Shown one piece after another: positions 1 to 10,970 of a stretch of DNA of 64,000 nucleotides. This stretch comes from Azadirachta indica (lineage: Eukaryota > Streptophyta > Magnoliopsida > Sapindales > Meliaceae). The stretch spans positions 4,420,350 to 4,484,349 of the forward strand of contig CM040452.1 in NCBI GenBank assembly GCA_022749755.1, read 5' to 3'. The notes under the pieces were generated by a model, which was given only the letters and a program-made list of their open reading frames with translations, ran no database searches and was not told the DNA's origin. Each line of letters begins with the position of its first letter. The first letter of the stretch is position 1. Both the position numbers and the translations under genes were made by a program.

Positions 1-244
1 CTTTCGAGAGAGCCTATGGTTTCTCCCCCCCTATCAGCACTTTGTTTCCATTCTGTTTCTTCATTTTGGTGGTCCAGTCTTGGTTGATTTTGCACTTCTC
101 TTACAAAAGAATTTAGGATAATTTCTCTATGCCACAAAAACTGAAAGCTTGTAGATATCTTGATATGTTTTATTTTTCGAAGATTTTGGTGAACATAGCT
201 GGCAATCTACTGACTCAATTGTGCTTAATCTAGCTCTGCTGCAG
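1..244 (+). other. Intron of the gene ending at 303
   Basis: This T-rich stretch has no sustained reading frame and ends in a good 3' splice context (pyrimidine-rich tract, then CTGCAG at 239-244). It is read as the last intron of the gene entering from the left. The call rests on the splice site and on the short coding-like tail that follows. Confidence 0.4.
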
Positions 245-303
245 ATATGCCGTCTAGCTTCAGTGAGGATGAAATGGCAGAAACTAGTTCTTCCATGGAT
301 TGA
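245..303 (+). CDS. Terminal exon of an unrecognised gene (partial)
   Basis: After the acceptor at 243-244, the sequence encodes a short acidic, serine-rich C-terminus that reads MPSSFSEDEMAETSSSMD and stops with TGA at 301-303. The first two bases complete a codon from the upstream exon, which is outside the window. I do not recognise the protein family from these 18 residues. The tail resembles the flexible ends of many nuclear proteins, but no function should be assigned. The downstream 300-780 bases look like a 3' UTR with AT-rich polyadenylation-type sequence. An alternative is that this is non-coding and the short frame is chance. Confidence 0.4.
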
Positions 304-660
304 GGAATTGGCAGTCAGATAGATGGTAGTATTATACAGGCTGCTTACAATCGATCGACTCCCGGTTTCCTATATGCCAGATCAGGATATAATGAGGGTT
401 GTACAGTAGAAGAATGTGTTTCATATCATATGCTAACATTCTAACGTGAGAAGCTCTGCTAGTTAACATTATAATATCAGTTTTTGTGCAGCCAATTTGG
501 TTATGCCTATGTAATGCCAAGCTGTTTATATAATGTATAAAGCTGTTTATTTTTGTTTTTGGCTCTAGTGCGTATAGAGGAAATTTTCATAGAAATGCTT
601 ATTGAGAATTTCATGAGCTAGGTTCCACTACTCCGTAGATGTATTGACAACAAAGCTGAT
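304..660 (+). other. Probable 3' UTR and spacer
   Basis: No gene is visible. The stretch contains AATGTATAAA-type and TTTTTGTTTTT-rich sequence around 530-560, compatible with a polyadenylation region for the gene ending at 303. It lies just left of the tandem duplication that starts near 661. Confidence 0.3.
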
Positions 661-1251
661 CATCTCTGTCTGCTGGTGCTCCTTGTCATTGTAATGAATG
701 TTGAAGCTTTGATGAAAAATTTAGCCTCACATTTTGCATTGGCACCTATAACCTTCTGTACATAGGATCAAATAATACTGGATTAATTGAATGGGGATAA
801 GAGTTCTGATCCAAAATCTTTTAGAAACTATTATAAGAACAATTAAAACTCTTCTTAAAACTCTAAATGTCTTGTATTATCTTTTAAGTTTTCATAGGTC
901 GAAACAATTAAAACCACCTGAAAAATCTGAAAAAATTTGTATATATATATATTTTTTTTTACTTAAAGCCATATTTACTTAACCAAAAATTTGTATTTTT
1001 GGTTCTTGCTCATGATATATTACATAATAGATCGCTTCCAGTCTTAAGCCATATTTACATGCAACTACGTGAAGCCCTAATGACTGCAATAACAGTAGAA
1101 AAAGGGAAACAGAAAAACGGATAAAAAAAAAAATAGAAAACAAAAAATATCCAGAGATCAGCATACAACTTTATCATTAACAAAGAATAGAATGATCGTC
1201 TTTACAATCAAAAGTTTACTACAAAAATCCTAGCTAGCTGTACGTATATAA

Positions 1252-1728
1252 TTATATCTCCATATCTTGAAACTCCAGTTTCTTTGGCTTGCACGTTGTT
1301 CTGCACAGAGGACAAGTATTCTTAATCTTCAGCCACTTCAGAATACAAGAATCATGAAACGTATGCATGCATTCCATGGCTCTTCCTTCTTCTCCTTTCT
1401 CCATCTCTTCCTGACAAACCCCACATACCATTCCGTCTTCTTCAACCTTCAAGCTTCTCGTTCCTGCAAGCGCTGGATCGATCGTCGGCTCCAACAACTT
1501 TGCAAGATGAATCGAAACCTGCAACTCCACCTCCATTAACACAGTCCTGTAATCTTTATTGCTAGCGAAAGCTCGCGACATGGCTAGCTTTTCTGTCATC
1601 CATTCAAGCCTTTCGAATCCAAGCTGTTCGTCGTAGTCGGAAGTTGAATGTGTACTCCAGTTTCCCAGTCTCAAGAGTAACTCGGCCTTATTTGCCGCAA
1701 TTTCGAACTCGTTCATCATTACATCCAT
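1252..1728 (-). CDS. RING-H2 finger protein, tandem copy A
   Basis: This is an intronless gene of 158 residues. The first ATG is at 1728-1726; the frame is open a few codons further upstream but without an ATG. A RING-H2 domain lies near the C-terminus, roughly residues 109-149. It shows the full ligand order C-x2-C-x14-C-x1-H-x2-H-x2-C-x10-C-x2-C, beginning CGVCQEEMEKG and ending NTCPLC. A tryptophan (ILKWL) sits between the sixth and seventh ligands, typical of E2-contacting RING domains. By family knowledge such proteins are E3 ubiquitin ligases. The N-terminal 100 residues are helical-looking and match no domain I know; there is no signal peptide or membrane segment. The nearest relative is the copy at 7700-8176 (148 of 158 residues identical by hand count). 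Upstream (1780-1815) is a TATATTTATATTTATATATA stretch that may hold the TATA box. Substrate and partner are unknown. Confidence 0.85.
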   Translation of the reverse strand: MDVMMNEFEIAANKAELLLRLGNWSTHSTSDYDEQLGFERLEWMTEKLAMSRAFASNKDYRTVLMEVELQVSIHLAKLLEPTIDPALAGTRSLKVEEDGMVCGVCQEEMEKGEEGRAMECMHTFHDSCILKWLKIKNTCPLCRTTCKPKKLEFQDMEI

Positions 1729-2900
1729 CACACTCTCTTCAACTCTAGACAAGGAGAACAGAAGAAAACCGAGATTGAGATTTGAGGTTGCTATATTTAT
1801 ATTTATATATATATTAGTATACTAGCAATAATTAATGTTTCCGTATCCAAAACAAACTTCTTTTCTTTCTAGAATACTAATACTACAAAACAGTTAAAAC
1901 TCTTAAGTAGAATTTATATAATCAATCCCATGTACAGGAAGAGTTTCATAATTTCCAAAACTTTTATCTTTGGTTTTCACAAAATGGAAATCTAAGATAG
2001 CCCCAACATAATGACGCATATTGAAAAGTCAATATTCTAAGAATGGTAATGTCATTTCAGTATAAATTAGGACTTGATTGACACAAATGAACAACATAAA
2101 TTTCTATTTATGAAAAGGTAAATATACAGGGATCTTAGTGATATTACGTAAAAGAGCCACACAGCCGTTGGATTTTGTTCGTTGCCTATTAACCATTGAG
2201 GGCAAAAGTGGAAATACGTAGCTTATGATATGGTACTGTATTAAAAGGCGACTATCAATTAGCGAAGTTTCTGAGTAAGTCATCTTTTGGAGTTTGAAGA
2301 AGACGCTTCCCCTTAATTCTTAAAAATATTAATAAAATAGTTACTGATATTGAAATTGTTAATTATATGTTTTTAAGTTTTTAAATATGATAATTAGGAT
2401 GATAATATTTCAAATAAAGAATTTTTTTTTATTCAATTACTACTTAATAAACTGTGATTAACATTTAAATATTTGGATTGTTGTGCAAGTTAGTTAATTG
2501 CAATTGTTATTATTTCACAATCATCTTTATAGTTAAATAATAATTAAGTTTTTCTAAAAATATTTTAGTTTTTGATGAATTAAATAAGAGTCTTGATGGT
2601 GCTGAAAGATTTAATTATAAATTTTTTTTTTGGATAAAAATAAGTTGAGAAAACAAAAAATTGACATGAATTGCTTAACAAAGAGTGGATGATACTTGCA
2701 ATTTTAGATAATATTTGAGTAAGTTTTTTCTTAGAGGTTGTAGCAATTTCCTTCAAGATGATCATAAGGGGTATGTTATTGTTAAGGGGAAAAAAAAGGA
2801 TGACGAATCAAACCAAACCAAAATAATAAACTAAATTGAACTAGTTTTAGTTTAATTTAAATAGTTTTGATTGAATTCTTAATTCATTATGCTAAGATTG

Positions 2901-3755
2901 TGTTGGGATAAACTAATATAAACCAATTTGCAGAAGCACAATAATTATCTTATCCCTTCTTGCGTGAACCTAATAGGAAACAAACAAATAGAGCAATAAT
3001 TTTTGGCACAAAATCAATTCTTGGACAGCAACCACATCATCAACAAAATAACGATAATACAATCAATTTTAACGTGAAAACCTCCCTAATGTGAGGAGTA
3101 AAAACCACGGGACCGTAGTTCACCCGAAAATCTCCACTATAATCAAATAATGGGAATACATAATTTCTCTCTACTTAGAACTAGAGGTATACATCCATAA
3201 TATTCTCAAGATCACACAATCTTGGCAAACAATCAAGTTTCACAAAAAAATTAGAGAGAGTTCAAGAAAAACATCACCATAATGGTGGCCTAACTTTCAA
3301 CCACGAAATCTGGAGAAAAAGGAGCTCTAAATCTGATATCCACCGTTCAGAATTTACTCCTCTGAATTAGGAATCTGCTGGTAAAATTTCAGCTCAATCG
3401 GACCACGAATCGATCTCCGATTAGCCATTTGATTAAAACTGTCCCAAGTTTACTGTTCTGCCTCTCTCTAGATGATAAACAGTAACCGCCCCTCTCTCTA
3501 GGGGATGAACAGTGCCGCCTCTCTATATGATGAACAGTACTTTCTCTCTCTAGGCGATAACAGTGCCACCTCTCTCTCTCTAGACGGTGAATAGTGCCCC
3601 ACCTCTCTTTTCTTAACTCACATATATATATGTTGTAGCAAAAAAAATACTAAACCCTACTTGAGAAAAGATTAAAATGTTCTTGAATTAATTGAGCTTA
3701 ATTACTATTGAAGAGAAAATTTGGGCCATCTCTAAATAGGAGGAAACCCAACTCA
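2901..3755 (-). mobile_element. Probable solo LTR, copia-like, in duplicon A
   Basis: The block starts TGTTGGGAT and ends CCCAACTCA, so it has short inverted ends of TG...CA type. The sequence is absent from unit B, where the flanks join directly (near 11095). Read on the minus strand it looks like an LTR: a TATATATATATG box near 3625, a CT/AG-rich middle, then a GC-richer tail. AGATTG occurs at 2895-2900 and again at 3758-3763, which would be the target duplication if the right end is placed two bases further out. No internal retrotransposon genes are present, so a solo LTR is the simplest reading. Confidence 0.6.
3452..3605. repeat. Degenerate tandem repeat inside the solo LTR
   Basis: About five imperfect units of 25-35 bp share the pattern CCTCTCTCTAG followed by GATGAACAGTG. 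The unit length varies, so the array has drifted. Confidence 0.6.
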
Positions 3756-3763
3756 ATAGATTG

Positions 3764-6300
3764 ATGGTTTTAGTTTGATTTTTTATTTGGATCATCGAAA
3801 TCAACAATATTTTTATCTACAATCATGAAATTTCACAACATTTCATAATCTAGTTATTTGTTATTATGTAAGATCAAAATCTATTGTTTATTATGTTATC
3901 ATTTATTAACTATCAATCATAAGAATAAATTTGCTCGCGTAAAAACCTCGATCCACAGACGATTTTGAAAATATAAATAATTTAAACAAGGTGTTCAAAC
4001 TTTTTGTATTTAATGCAAGAGTAATATTACATTCTCAAGTGCTATCTTAAGGTTTTATAATTCGAGTAATGTGACATTTATAAATTGGATTCAAGATTTC
4101 ATAATAATATTATTATATAATTTTTTACTATTTAATTGATAAAATAAAAAATTATTTAAAAAGTTCCTTAAAATGCATAAAATCCTCGATCATAAAAAAT
4201 TTATATTAAAAATTTTAAACATATTTGAATAATTAACTCAAATGAAAGCAAATTCACACGCTTTAATAAAAAAAAAAATAGTTTCTTATATTTTATCATT
4301 ACAAAGCTGAATTAATTTTCAAAATGACTTACAATTATTATACTTCTATTTAATTTTGAAAGCACAAGAATTAAAATGATTAATAAAACTCACTGTTAAT
4401 TAAAATTGAATATTTACCACTTCTCCTTATACTTTATTTAGTATCCAGTGATATCATTTAATAGTAACTGTAGACCATAATTATTAAGATCTTAATTATA
4501 TTCAAACAATTTGATTCGAATCTTAATTTATTTTGTCAAGTTATTAATAATTTGCATAATGAATATAAATTAGAGATTTGGTGTCTCTCTCCTTGTTTAA
4601 TTTTTCTAATATTTTGATTAAGCATCTAATGATGTGTCAATCATGACTCTGTATGGTCAAATTTGAGAAATTATATACATTGAATCAAATAATAATGGAT
4701 TAAAAGAGAATGGATATTTTTTTTTTTACTCACTTCAATTTTTTTTAGATATTATATAAAAATAAATTAAAAACTCCTCAGTTTTAATATAAAGAAGATT
4801 GCAACCCTAAATTCTTATGTCAATTTAAAAGTTTTATTGGTGAGAAATCCAAAACCACCAAATGCAATAGCAATTTTGAACTAACACAATCATCTTTGTG
4901 TTTACTAAATTTAATCATTAATTTATAAAATGTTAATATTGTGCTTTATTTTTAATTAGTTGATTAAAATAATTTTAAAATATATAATAACTGTCAAATT
5001 AATAAGATATAAGGTATATTGACATTAACATAAATTGTGACATTCTAATAGACCTTTTATACTTTTTAATTTTTAAGCTTAAGAATAGTTTTGATATAAA
5101 GATTAAAATTTTATTTAGTGTTATTAGCGTTTACTTGACTTCAAAAACAAAATTAAAAAAATTTGATAAATACAAACTTTTAGTCTTAATCATTCACTTT
5201 CCAAACAATATTTAATATCTTATAATTTCATTCTATAGCTTCCCAATCCTAAACTAAGTCTAAAATACTAAGATTTATATGTATTTGCAGTTATTTTAAA
5301 GTTTTTTGTGTAGGATATAATTATAAATGCATACTCTTCTCTGAACAACTCGTTTACAATGTGTAGTAAAGGCAAGGATTTGATGAAAAAGGAAAGTAAA
5401 TTGTTTTCTTCATTGAATGAATAATAAAAAAACCTTTACAGAAGGGAAATTTTTATAAATTATTATACTATAAAAATAAAGTATAAATTTAATGATAATA
5501 ATTTTTTTTTTATTTTTTTTAGTTTATCCTGTAATTATTAATTATTTTATTTATAAATACTTCTCTGTCATTGGTGACACGATCGAAATTGATCATCATA
5601 GCTAGTTGAGAGCGACAATTGTCAGTTTTTATTTTAAAATAAATATTAATAAAAAAATAAAAAAAAAACAAATTAAACAAATTAAAAATTTACATATAAA
5701 AAGTGATTTAATAGTCCACATATCAATTCTTGTACTAATATATATGAAAAAGTGCAATATTATCCTTCATTCTAGATAAGATGACGGTTGAAACTAATAA
5801 ATTAAAATATTTTTGAATATTTTTAGAATCACTAAACTTAATCACTCTATTAGCTTACTACTAAAATATCTTTAATTTGCAAAAGTATTATTATGTTTCT
5901 TATTTATTATAAACATATTTTAATGTACATTGCCTTTTCTCATGAAAAATTTTGTTGCTTCGCATGTTAACAATGTCAAAGTATCAAGCACAAAGTTGAT
6001 GAGATTTTATTTCTCATACAAATATTATATTTCAACTTTTTTAATACATATATGCATAAAAAATATCAAAAAACCCTTCATTTTCCAATGCAATGCGTTC
6101 ATAATCTCCTTACTCAGCATTATATTCTTTATGCTTTAAAAACATGGTTTTTATTTATTTATTTATTTATTTTTGTTTAGTTTTAATTATTTTTGACTAA
6201 AAAAATATAAATAAGGTTAAACTATTGGAGAAAATTAAAAGACAGAAATTTATGTTTTTGATATGAATTTTATACCTTCAAGACCTCTGTTATTAGTAGT
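3764..6300. other. AT-rich flank of duplicon A, no gene
   Basis: I see only short chance reading frames. The sequence aligns in patches with 11100-12960 of unit B and is otherwise low-complexity AT-rich DNA. Confidence 0.6.
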
Positions 6301-6301
6301 C

Positions 6302-6465
6302 TTGCTTGTTGCTATCTCAAACTCATCCATCATTATTAGCTTACACCATCTTCAACCTTAGACAAGAACTAGAATTTTTCTGTTTGAAATTAAAAAAAAA
6401 AAAAAAAAAAAACGGAGATATAGATTTGAGAGTACAATGTCTATCTATCTATATATAAGAAATAG
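6302..6465 (-). pseudogene. Fossil 5' end of a third RING-H2 copy
   Basis: On the minus strand this encodes MMDEFEIATSKT, matching the N-terminus of the two RING genes (MNEFEIAANKAEL and MNEFEIAAKKAEL). It then loses all similarity. Upstream of the ATG it still aligns with their leader (CTTCAACCTTAGACAAG at 6350-6366 against the same region at 1738-1752), a purine-rich leader interrupted by a poly-A run at 6391-6411, and a TATCTATCTATATATA stretch. The rest of the coding region, including the RING, is gone. It lies between units A and B, so the locus once held at least three copies. Confidence 0.6.
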
Positions 6466-7184
6466 TTTTTCTATTTGGAAACAGAAAAGACAATCTGAAT
6501 CTGGTTTGTATATTTGTATCAAATAGGTCACTGACAGCTTGATCCCTATTGAAATGGTTAACGGGTCAGTTCACGATTAATTAAAATAGTTTATAAAATA
6601 ATTTGCTCTTTTTGTACCCCAAAAAAATCAGCTCTTAATAATAACATTTAAAAATTTAGTAAATAGTGTTAAAAGTATTGTGAATTTGAAAAATTGGTAT
6701 TTAGTAAATTTTAATATTAAAATGTTGTGAAAATATATAATGATATAATGATAAGAAGAGAATTAATAAAATTAAGAACTAAAAAAATATAAGCTGTAAT
6801 TATCTTTTCCTTAGGTTACGAGTTCATTATATACAAAATTTAAAAATTATATTGAAAATAATTGTAAATTATTTTGATGAAATATTTCTATGAAAGTTGA
6901 CGATGGAACGTACTAAGTTATGATTTATGATGTACTCACGAAGCATATGTGGTATCCTAATTAAAACTGCTATACCTATAGGCTGCAGGCAGCCCGAAGA
7001 TAATTTAAATAAGAGAGAAAGATTCTTAGCCAGTATGGTATGTTAGTCAGCAAATCCTGATCAAGGATATGATTTAGAAAATTTCTTGGATCATCTTAAA
7101 AGATTTTGCTAATGGACATTCACACAGTTCATTGTGACACTCGTCTTCTTACTGCTGATTTTATCAAAGGTTTCATCACTTTAT
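6466..7184. other. Spacer between tandem units, no gene
   Basis: AT-rich sequence with no sustained coding frame and no repeat I can name. It joins unit B near 7185. Confidence 0.5.
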
Positions 7185-7699
7185 GTATACTGTGGCTCCT
7201 TTGTCATTGTAATGAATGTTGAAGCTTTGATGGAAAATTTTATAATATATATTATACAGAATTAAATTAAACTCTTTTTAAAATCCTAAATATATTGTAT
7301 TATCTTAGATCTTTTTTTAATAAACTAACAATAAACATTGTGACTGGTTTTATCCACGATCTGTAAAGAAAAATTAATTAACGTTGCTACTTCAGGAATT
7401 GGTAGTGTTTCTCTCTTCGTGTGTTACATATTCTTTTTACTGTTTACTTACATTAAGTTTTCATGCTTCCATTTTTATACCATATTTTTTGCTCTAATTG
7501 AGTGGAATATCAGTAGAAGAATGGAAACAGAAAACAAAAACAGAAAACAGAAACAAGAGCGGTTTATATATGTATATGGGTAATGGTAATGAGCATTCTC
7601 AGAGAACATTAACTTTACCAATATATAACAAATCAAAGAATAACGTGATCGCGTTTACAGTGAAAAGTTTACATGAAAACCCTAGCTACGTATGTCTAA

Positions 7700-8176
7700 C
7701 TATATCTCCAAATCTTGAAACTCCAGTTTCTTTGGCTTGCACGTTGTTCTACAGAGCGGACAAGTATTCTTAATCTTCAGCCACTTCAGAATACAAGCAT
7801 CGTGAAACGTGTGCATGCATTCCATCGCTCTTCCTTCTTCTCCTTTCTCCATCTCCTCTTGACAAACCCCACATACCATTCCGTCTTCTTCAACCTTCAA
7901 GCTTCTCGTTCCTGCAAGCGCTGGATCGATCGTCGGCTCTAACAACTTTGCAAGATGAATCGAAACCTGCAGCTCCACTTCCATCAACACAGTCCTGTAA
8001 TCTCTATTGCTAGCGAAAGCTCGCGACATGGCTAGCTTTTCTGTCATCCATTCAAGCCTTCCGAATTCGAGCTGTTCATCGTTGTCGGAAGTTGAATCTG
8101 TACTCCAGTTTCCCAGTCTCAAGAGTAACTCTGCCTTTTTTGCTGCAATCTCGAACTCGTTCATCGTTACCTCCAT
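7700..8176 (-). CDS. RING-H2 finger protein, tandem copy B
   Basis: This intronless gene of 158 residues starts at the ATG at 8176-8174 and keeps all eight metal ligands of the RING-H2 domain found in copy A. The differences from copy A are ten substitutions. Seven fall in the first 40 residues, one is the residue before the sixth ligand (HDAC instead of HDSC), and one is two residues from the end of the tail. The distribution suggests the RING is constrained while the N-terminal region, presumably the substrate or partner side, drifts. The leader and near promoter match copy A, including a TATATTTATATTTATATATA stretch near 8240-8260, so similar expression is likely. It is not a pseudogene: there is no stop or frameshift. 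Confidence 0.85.
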   Translation of the reverse strand: MEVTMNEFEIAAKKAELLLRLGNWSTDSTSDNDEQLEFGRLEWMTEKLAMSRAFASNRDYRTVLMEVELQVSIHLAKLLEPTIDPALAGTRSLKVEEDGMVCGVCQEEMEKGEEGRAMECMHTFHDACILKWLKIKNTCPLCRTTCKPKKLEFQDLEI

Positions 8177-9234
8177 CACACTCTCTTCAATTTCTTGACA
8201 AGGAACAGAAGAAAACGAAGATTTAGATTTGAGGTTGCTATATTTATATTTATATATATTAGTATACTAGGAATAATTAATGTTTCCGTATCCAAACAAA
8301 CTTCTTTTTTCCCTAGAATACTAATATTACAATACAGTTAAAACTCTAAGTAGAATTTATATGATCAATCCCATGTAAAGGAAGAGTTTCATAATTTTCA
8401 ATATATAGAGATAATAGTATCCACGCAGGCACTTTTATTTTTGTTTTTCACGAAATGAAATTCTAAGTTAACCCAAATTATGTACACACGTTGAAAAGTC
8501 AATATTGTAAGGATAATAAAGTCATTTCAGTATATCAGGACTTGATTGATACAAGTGAACAAGCTATATTTCTATTGATAAACATGTAAATATACAGGGA
8601 TCTTAACGATATTATTTGACAGAGCTACCCAGCCACTATATTTGTTCATCACCGATTGTCTATGAGGGCAAAAGTGGAAATACATAACTTATGATATACT
8701 ACTTTTAAATTAGCGAAGTTTCAGAGCAAGCCATCTTTCAGGAGTTCGAAGAACACCCTTCCACTTAATTCTTAAAGTATTAATGCAATAATTACTGATA
8801 TTTTAATTATTAATTATATATTTTTAAGTTTTTAAATATTTCAAATAAAGAACATTTTTTATTCAATTACTACTGATAATAAACTGTGATTAACATTTAA
8901 ATATTTGGATTGTTATACAAGTTAATTAGTTGCAATTGTTATTATTTCATAAGCATCTTTATAGTTAAATAATAATTAAGTTTTTTTAAAAAAATATTTT
9001 AGTTTTTGATAAAATAAATAAGAGTCTCAATTATGTCGAAAAATTTTTATTATAAAAAATTTCATTAATTATAAGATTTTTTTTTATTAAAGCAAGTCAT
9101 GAAAACAAAAAATTTATATGAATTACTGGACAAAGAGTGGATGATAATTATAGTTTTAGATAATATTTGAGTAAGTTTTTGTTTAGTTTAGAGGTTGTAC
9201 TAATTTCTTTTAAGATGATGATGGGGTGTTTATA

Positions 9235-10970
9235 GGGTAAAAATATGTTGGACATGTGGTAGTATATAAATTAGGGGTGGGCATGGTCCGGTTTGATTCA
9301 AATTTTTGAAAAATTGGACCAGACTCGAAAATTTTGAATTTCAAAATTTTGAGACCAGATCGGACTGAATTGAAAGGAGAACTCAAATTGGACTGGACCG
9401 ATTGTATGTTAAAATCGAATTAAAACTGAACTGATTAGTTCAATTTTAAGATTGGTTCGATTTTTAAATGAATTTATTATTTTTAAAAAAAATTTTCGTT
9501 TCATTAAATAGCATAGTAAAATAACGTTATTTAGATTAAAAATATTAAAAAAATAATAATATTTTTGGTTCGATTTGGATTCTTTAGATTAAAATCGAAA
9601 CCGGATAGAAAATTTCAAATTTTTTATTTTAAAAATTGAAATCGGACCAAACCCGTAAATTCCGGTCTGATTTCGGTTTGGTCCGGTTCGAGTCAGTTTT
9701 TCTGCCCATCCCTAATATATATTTTAGCTTGCATTTATGTGATGATCCGCTTATATCAAAACCTACCTTATGAGAGATCTTTATTGAGATGAGAAATAAC
9801 TTCAAGTAATTTAAAGAGTGTTCACACGAAGGGTGCCACATAACTTATAACCAATAATTCACGTAAAAAGATCAAAAGAGTGAACTCTACTTTGAAATAA
9901 TCCTAAAAATTAAGGGATTTGGTTTTTAAAAATAAGTAAATGCTTTCCAATATTTTCAAATCATTTGATGTTACCAGAAGTAATTGCTTGATCAGAGAAG
10001 ACATTTAAGTTTTTAGGACGTTGTATGTAGACCCCCACCTAATGCTGTCAGTAGTATTTATGGGACCACAAATGAAAACAAATTAGCATACGCCATGTTT
10101 ACATAAGGAATAAAATAATCTTATATTCAAATCAAATCATGTCACGTGGCATGTAATCTTGGATAAGGTTATGAAGATCAATTCTACCTTACTACATGTC
10201 CATAGTTTGGCTCTAAGATAAGGTTTCAAGCGATAAAAATATAGGAAAGATAAATATGGGAAAACTACGGCAACACTCTTTAATCAATTATAAGCCAAGA
10301 ATGATATGATATATGCAGGCACTTATTTGAAGGTAAAAATATTCTTCTCTTAGTTTTTGGCTTATTTTTTCACTTTCTTTCACTATAAGCACAAGTTATT
10401 TTACACTTTCTTTTTCTAGAAAAGAAGAAGTTTTGTTATGCTTGTAGGTTTTTAGAGACAACCTTAAACAGTTACTGATTCAGATCTTTTAAAGGTTTGG
10501 CCACTATATCTGTCCCCTAAAAGGCCCTATCTTGCTTTTTTTTTTTTTTCATGTCTTTTGTGCACACTTTTATTGAATTTGCCCTTTTTATATAAATCTG
10601 CTATGTGTTCGTCATTTTAAACTGTTAAAGTCGAACCTTAAATTCATTTCCTTAAAGTACTGATTTGAGCGTCGAAGTGAACTTGTCAAAAAATTTCCAG
10701 CGTCCCCTCTTTGACCGTGTTCTTTGTTGTAGGTGGTTTCGTTTAGCTCGGGTCTAAGGTTAGCAAAGGCAGGAGGTGAAAAAGGTTTGCAACAGTTTAG
10801 CTTGTGACTTTGTGAAGTGTGAAAGACCATTTCTAAAGCCTCCTTAGAGTTAGGATGAGGTTGGAACAATTGCAGAACGCTGAGCTCAAACTCTTGGGTG
10901 AGCATTCATCTCTAGTCTAGGTACTAATCATTTAGTATCCCACCTCATCAAGATTGATTATTTTAGTGCA
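9235..10970. other. Insertion specific to duplicon B
   Basis: Unit A runs continuously from about 2760 to 2800, where unit B is interrupted by about 1.7 kb. The block contains a MITE-like element (9271-9715) and then about 1.25 kb of less AT-rich DNA (9720-10960) with no domain I recognise. The region 10610-10910 is the most GC-rich part and reads open for 97 codons on the minus strand, but without recognisable motifs. It could be one composite transposon or several insertions. Confidence 0.5.
9271..9715. mobile_element. MITE with TTAGGGGTGGGCA-type inverted ends
   Basis: The left end reads TTAGGGGTGGGCATGG and the right end is TGCCCATCCCTAA, its near inverse complement. The sub-terminal regions are rich in GGTCCGGTTTGATTC-like motifs that repeat in both orientations. 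Flanks are TATATAAA (9263-9270) and TATATATT (9716-9723), a degraded 8-bp duplication, which would fit an hAT-type element. No transposase is encoded. Confidence 0.6.

Larger units (their letters stand above)
661..6300. repeat. Tandem duplicon, left unit (A)
   Basis: This block matches 7185-12960 in the same orientation. Landmarks include the match near 690 (ATTGTAATGAATGTTGAAGC) with 7205, the RING genes (1252 and 7700), the promoter tails (1800-2330 and 8230-8790), 4920-5340 with 11590-12000, 5580-5650 with 12285-12355, and 5930-6300 with 12630-12960. The coding part is far better conserved than the AT-rich flank. Unit A carries an 855-bp LTR-like insertion absent from unit B. Confidence 0.85.

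Noticed and set aside
10612..10905. 97-codon minus-strand protein
   Set aside because: No motif, no homologous frame in duplicon A, and it lies in an insertion specific to duplicon B; treated as unassigned DNA.
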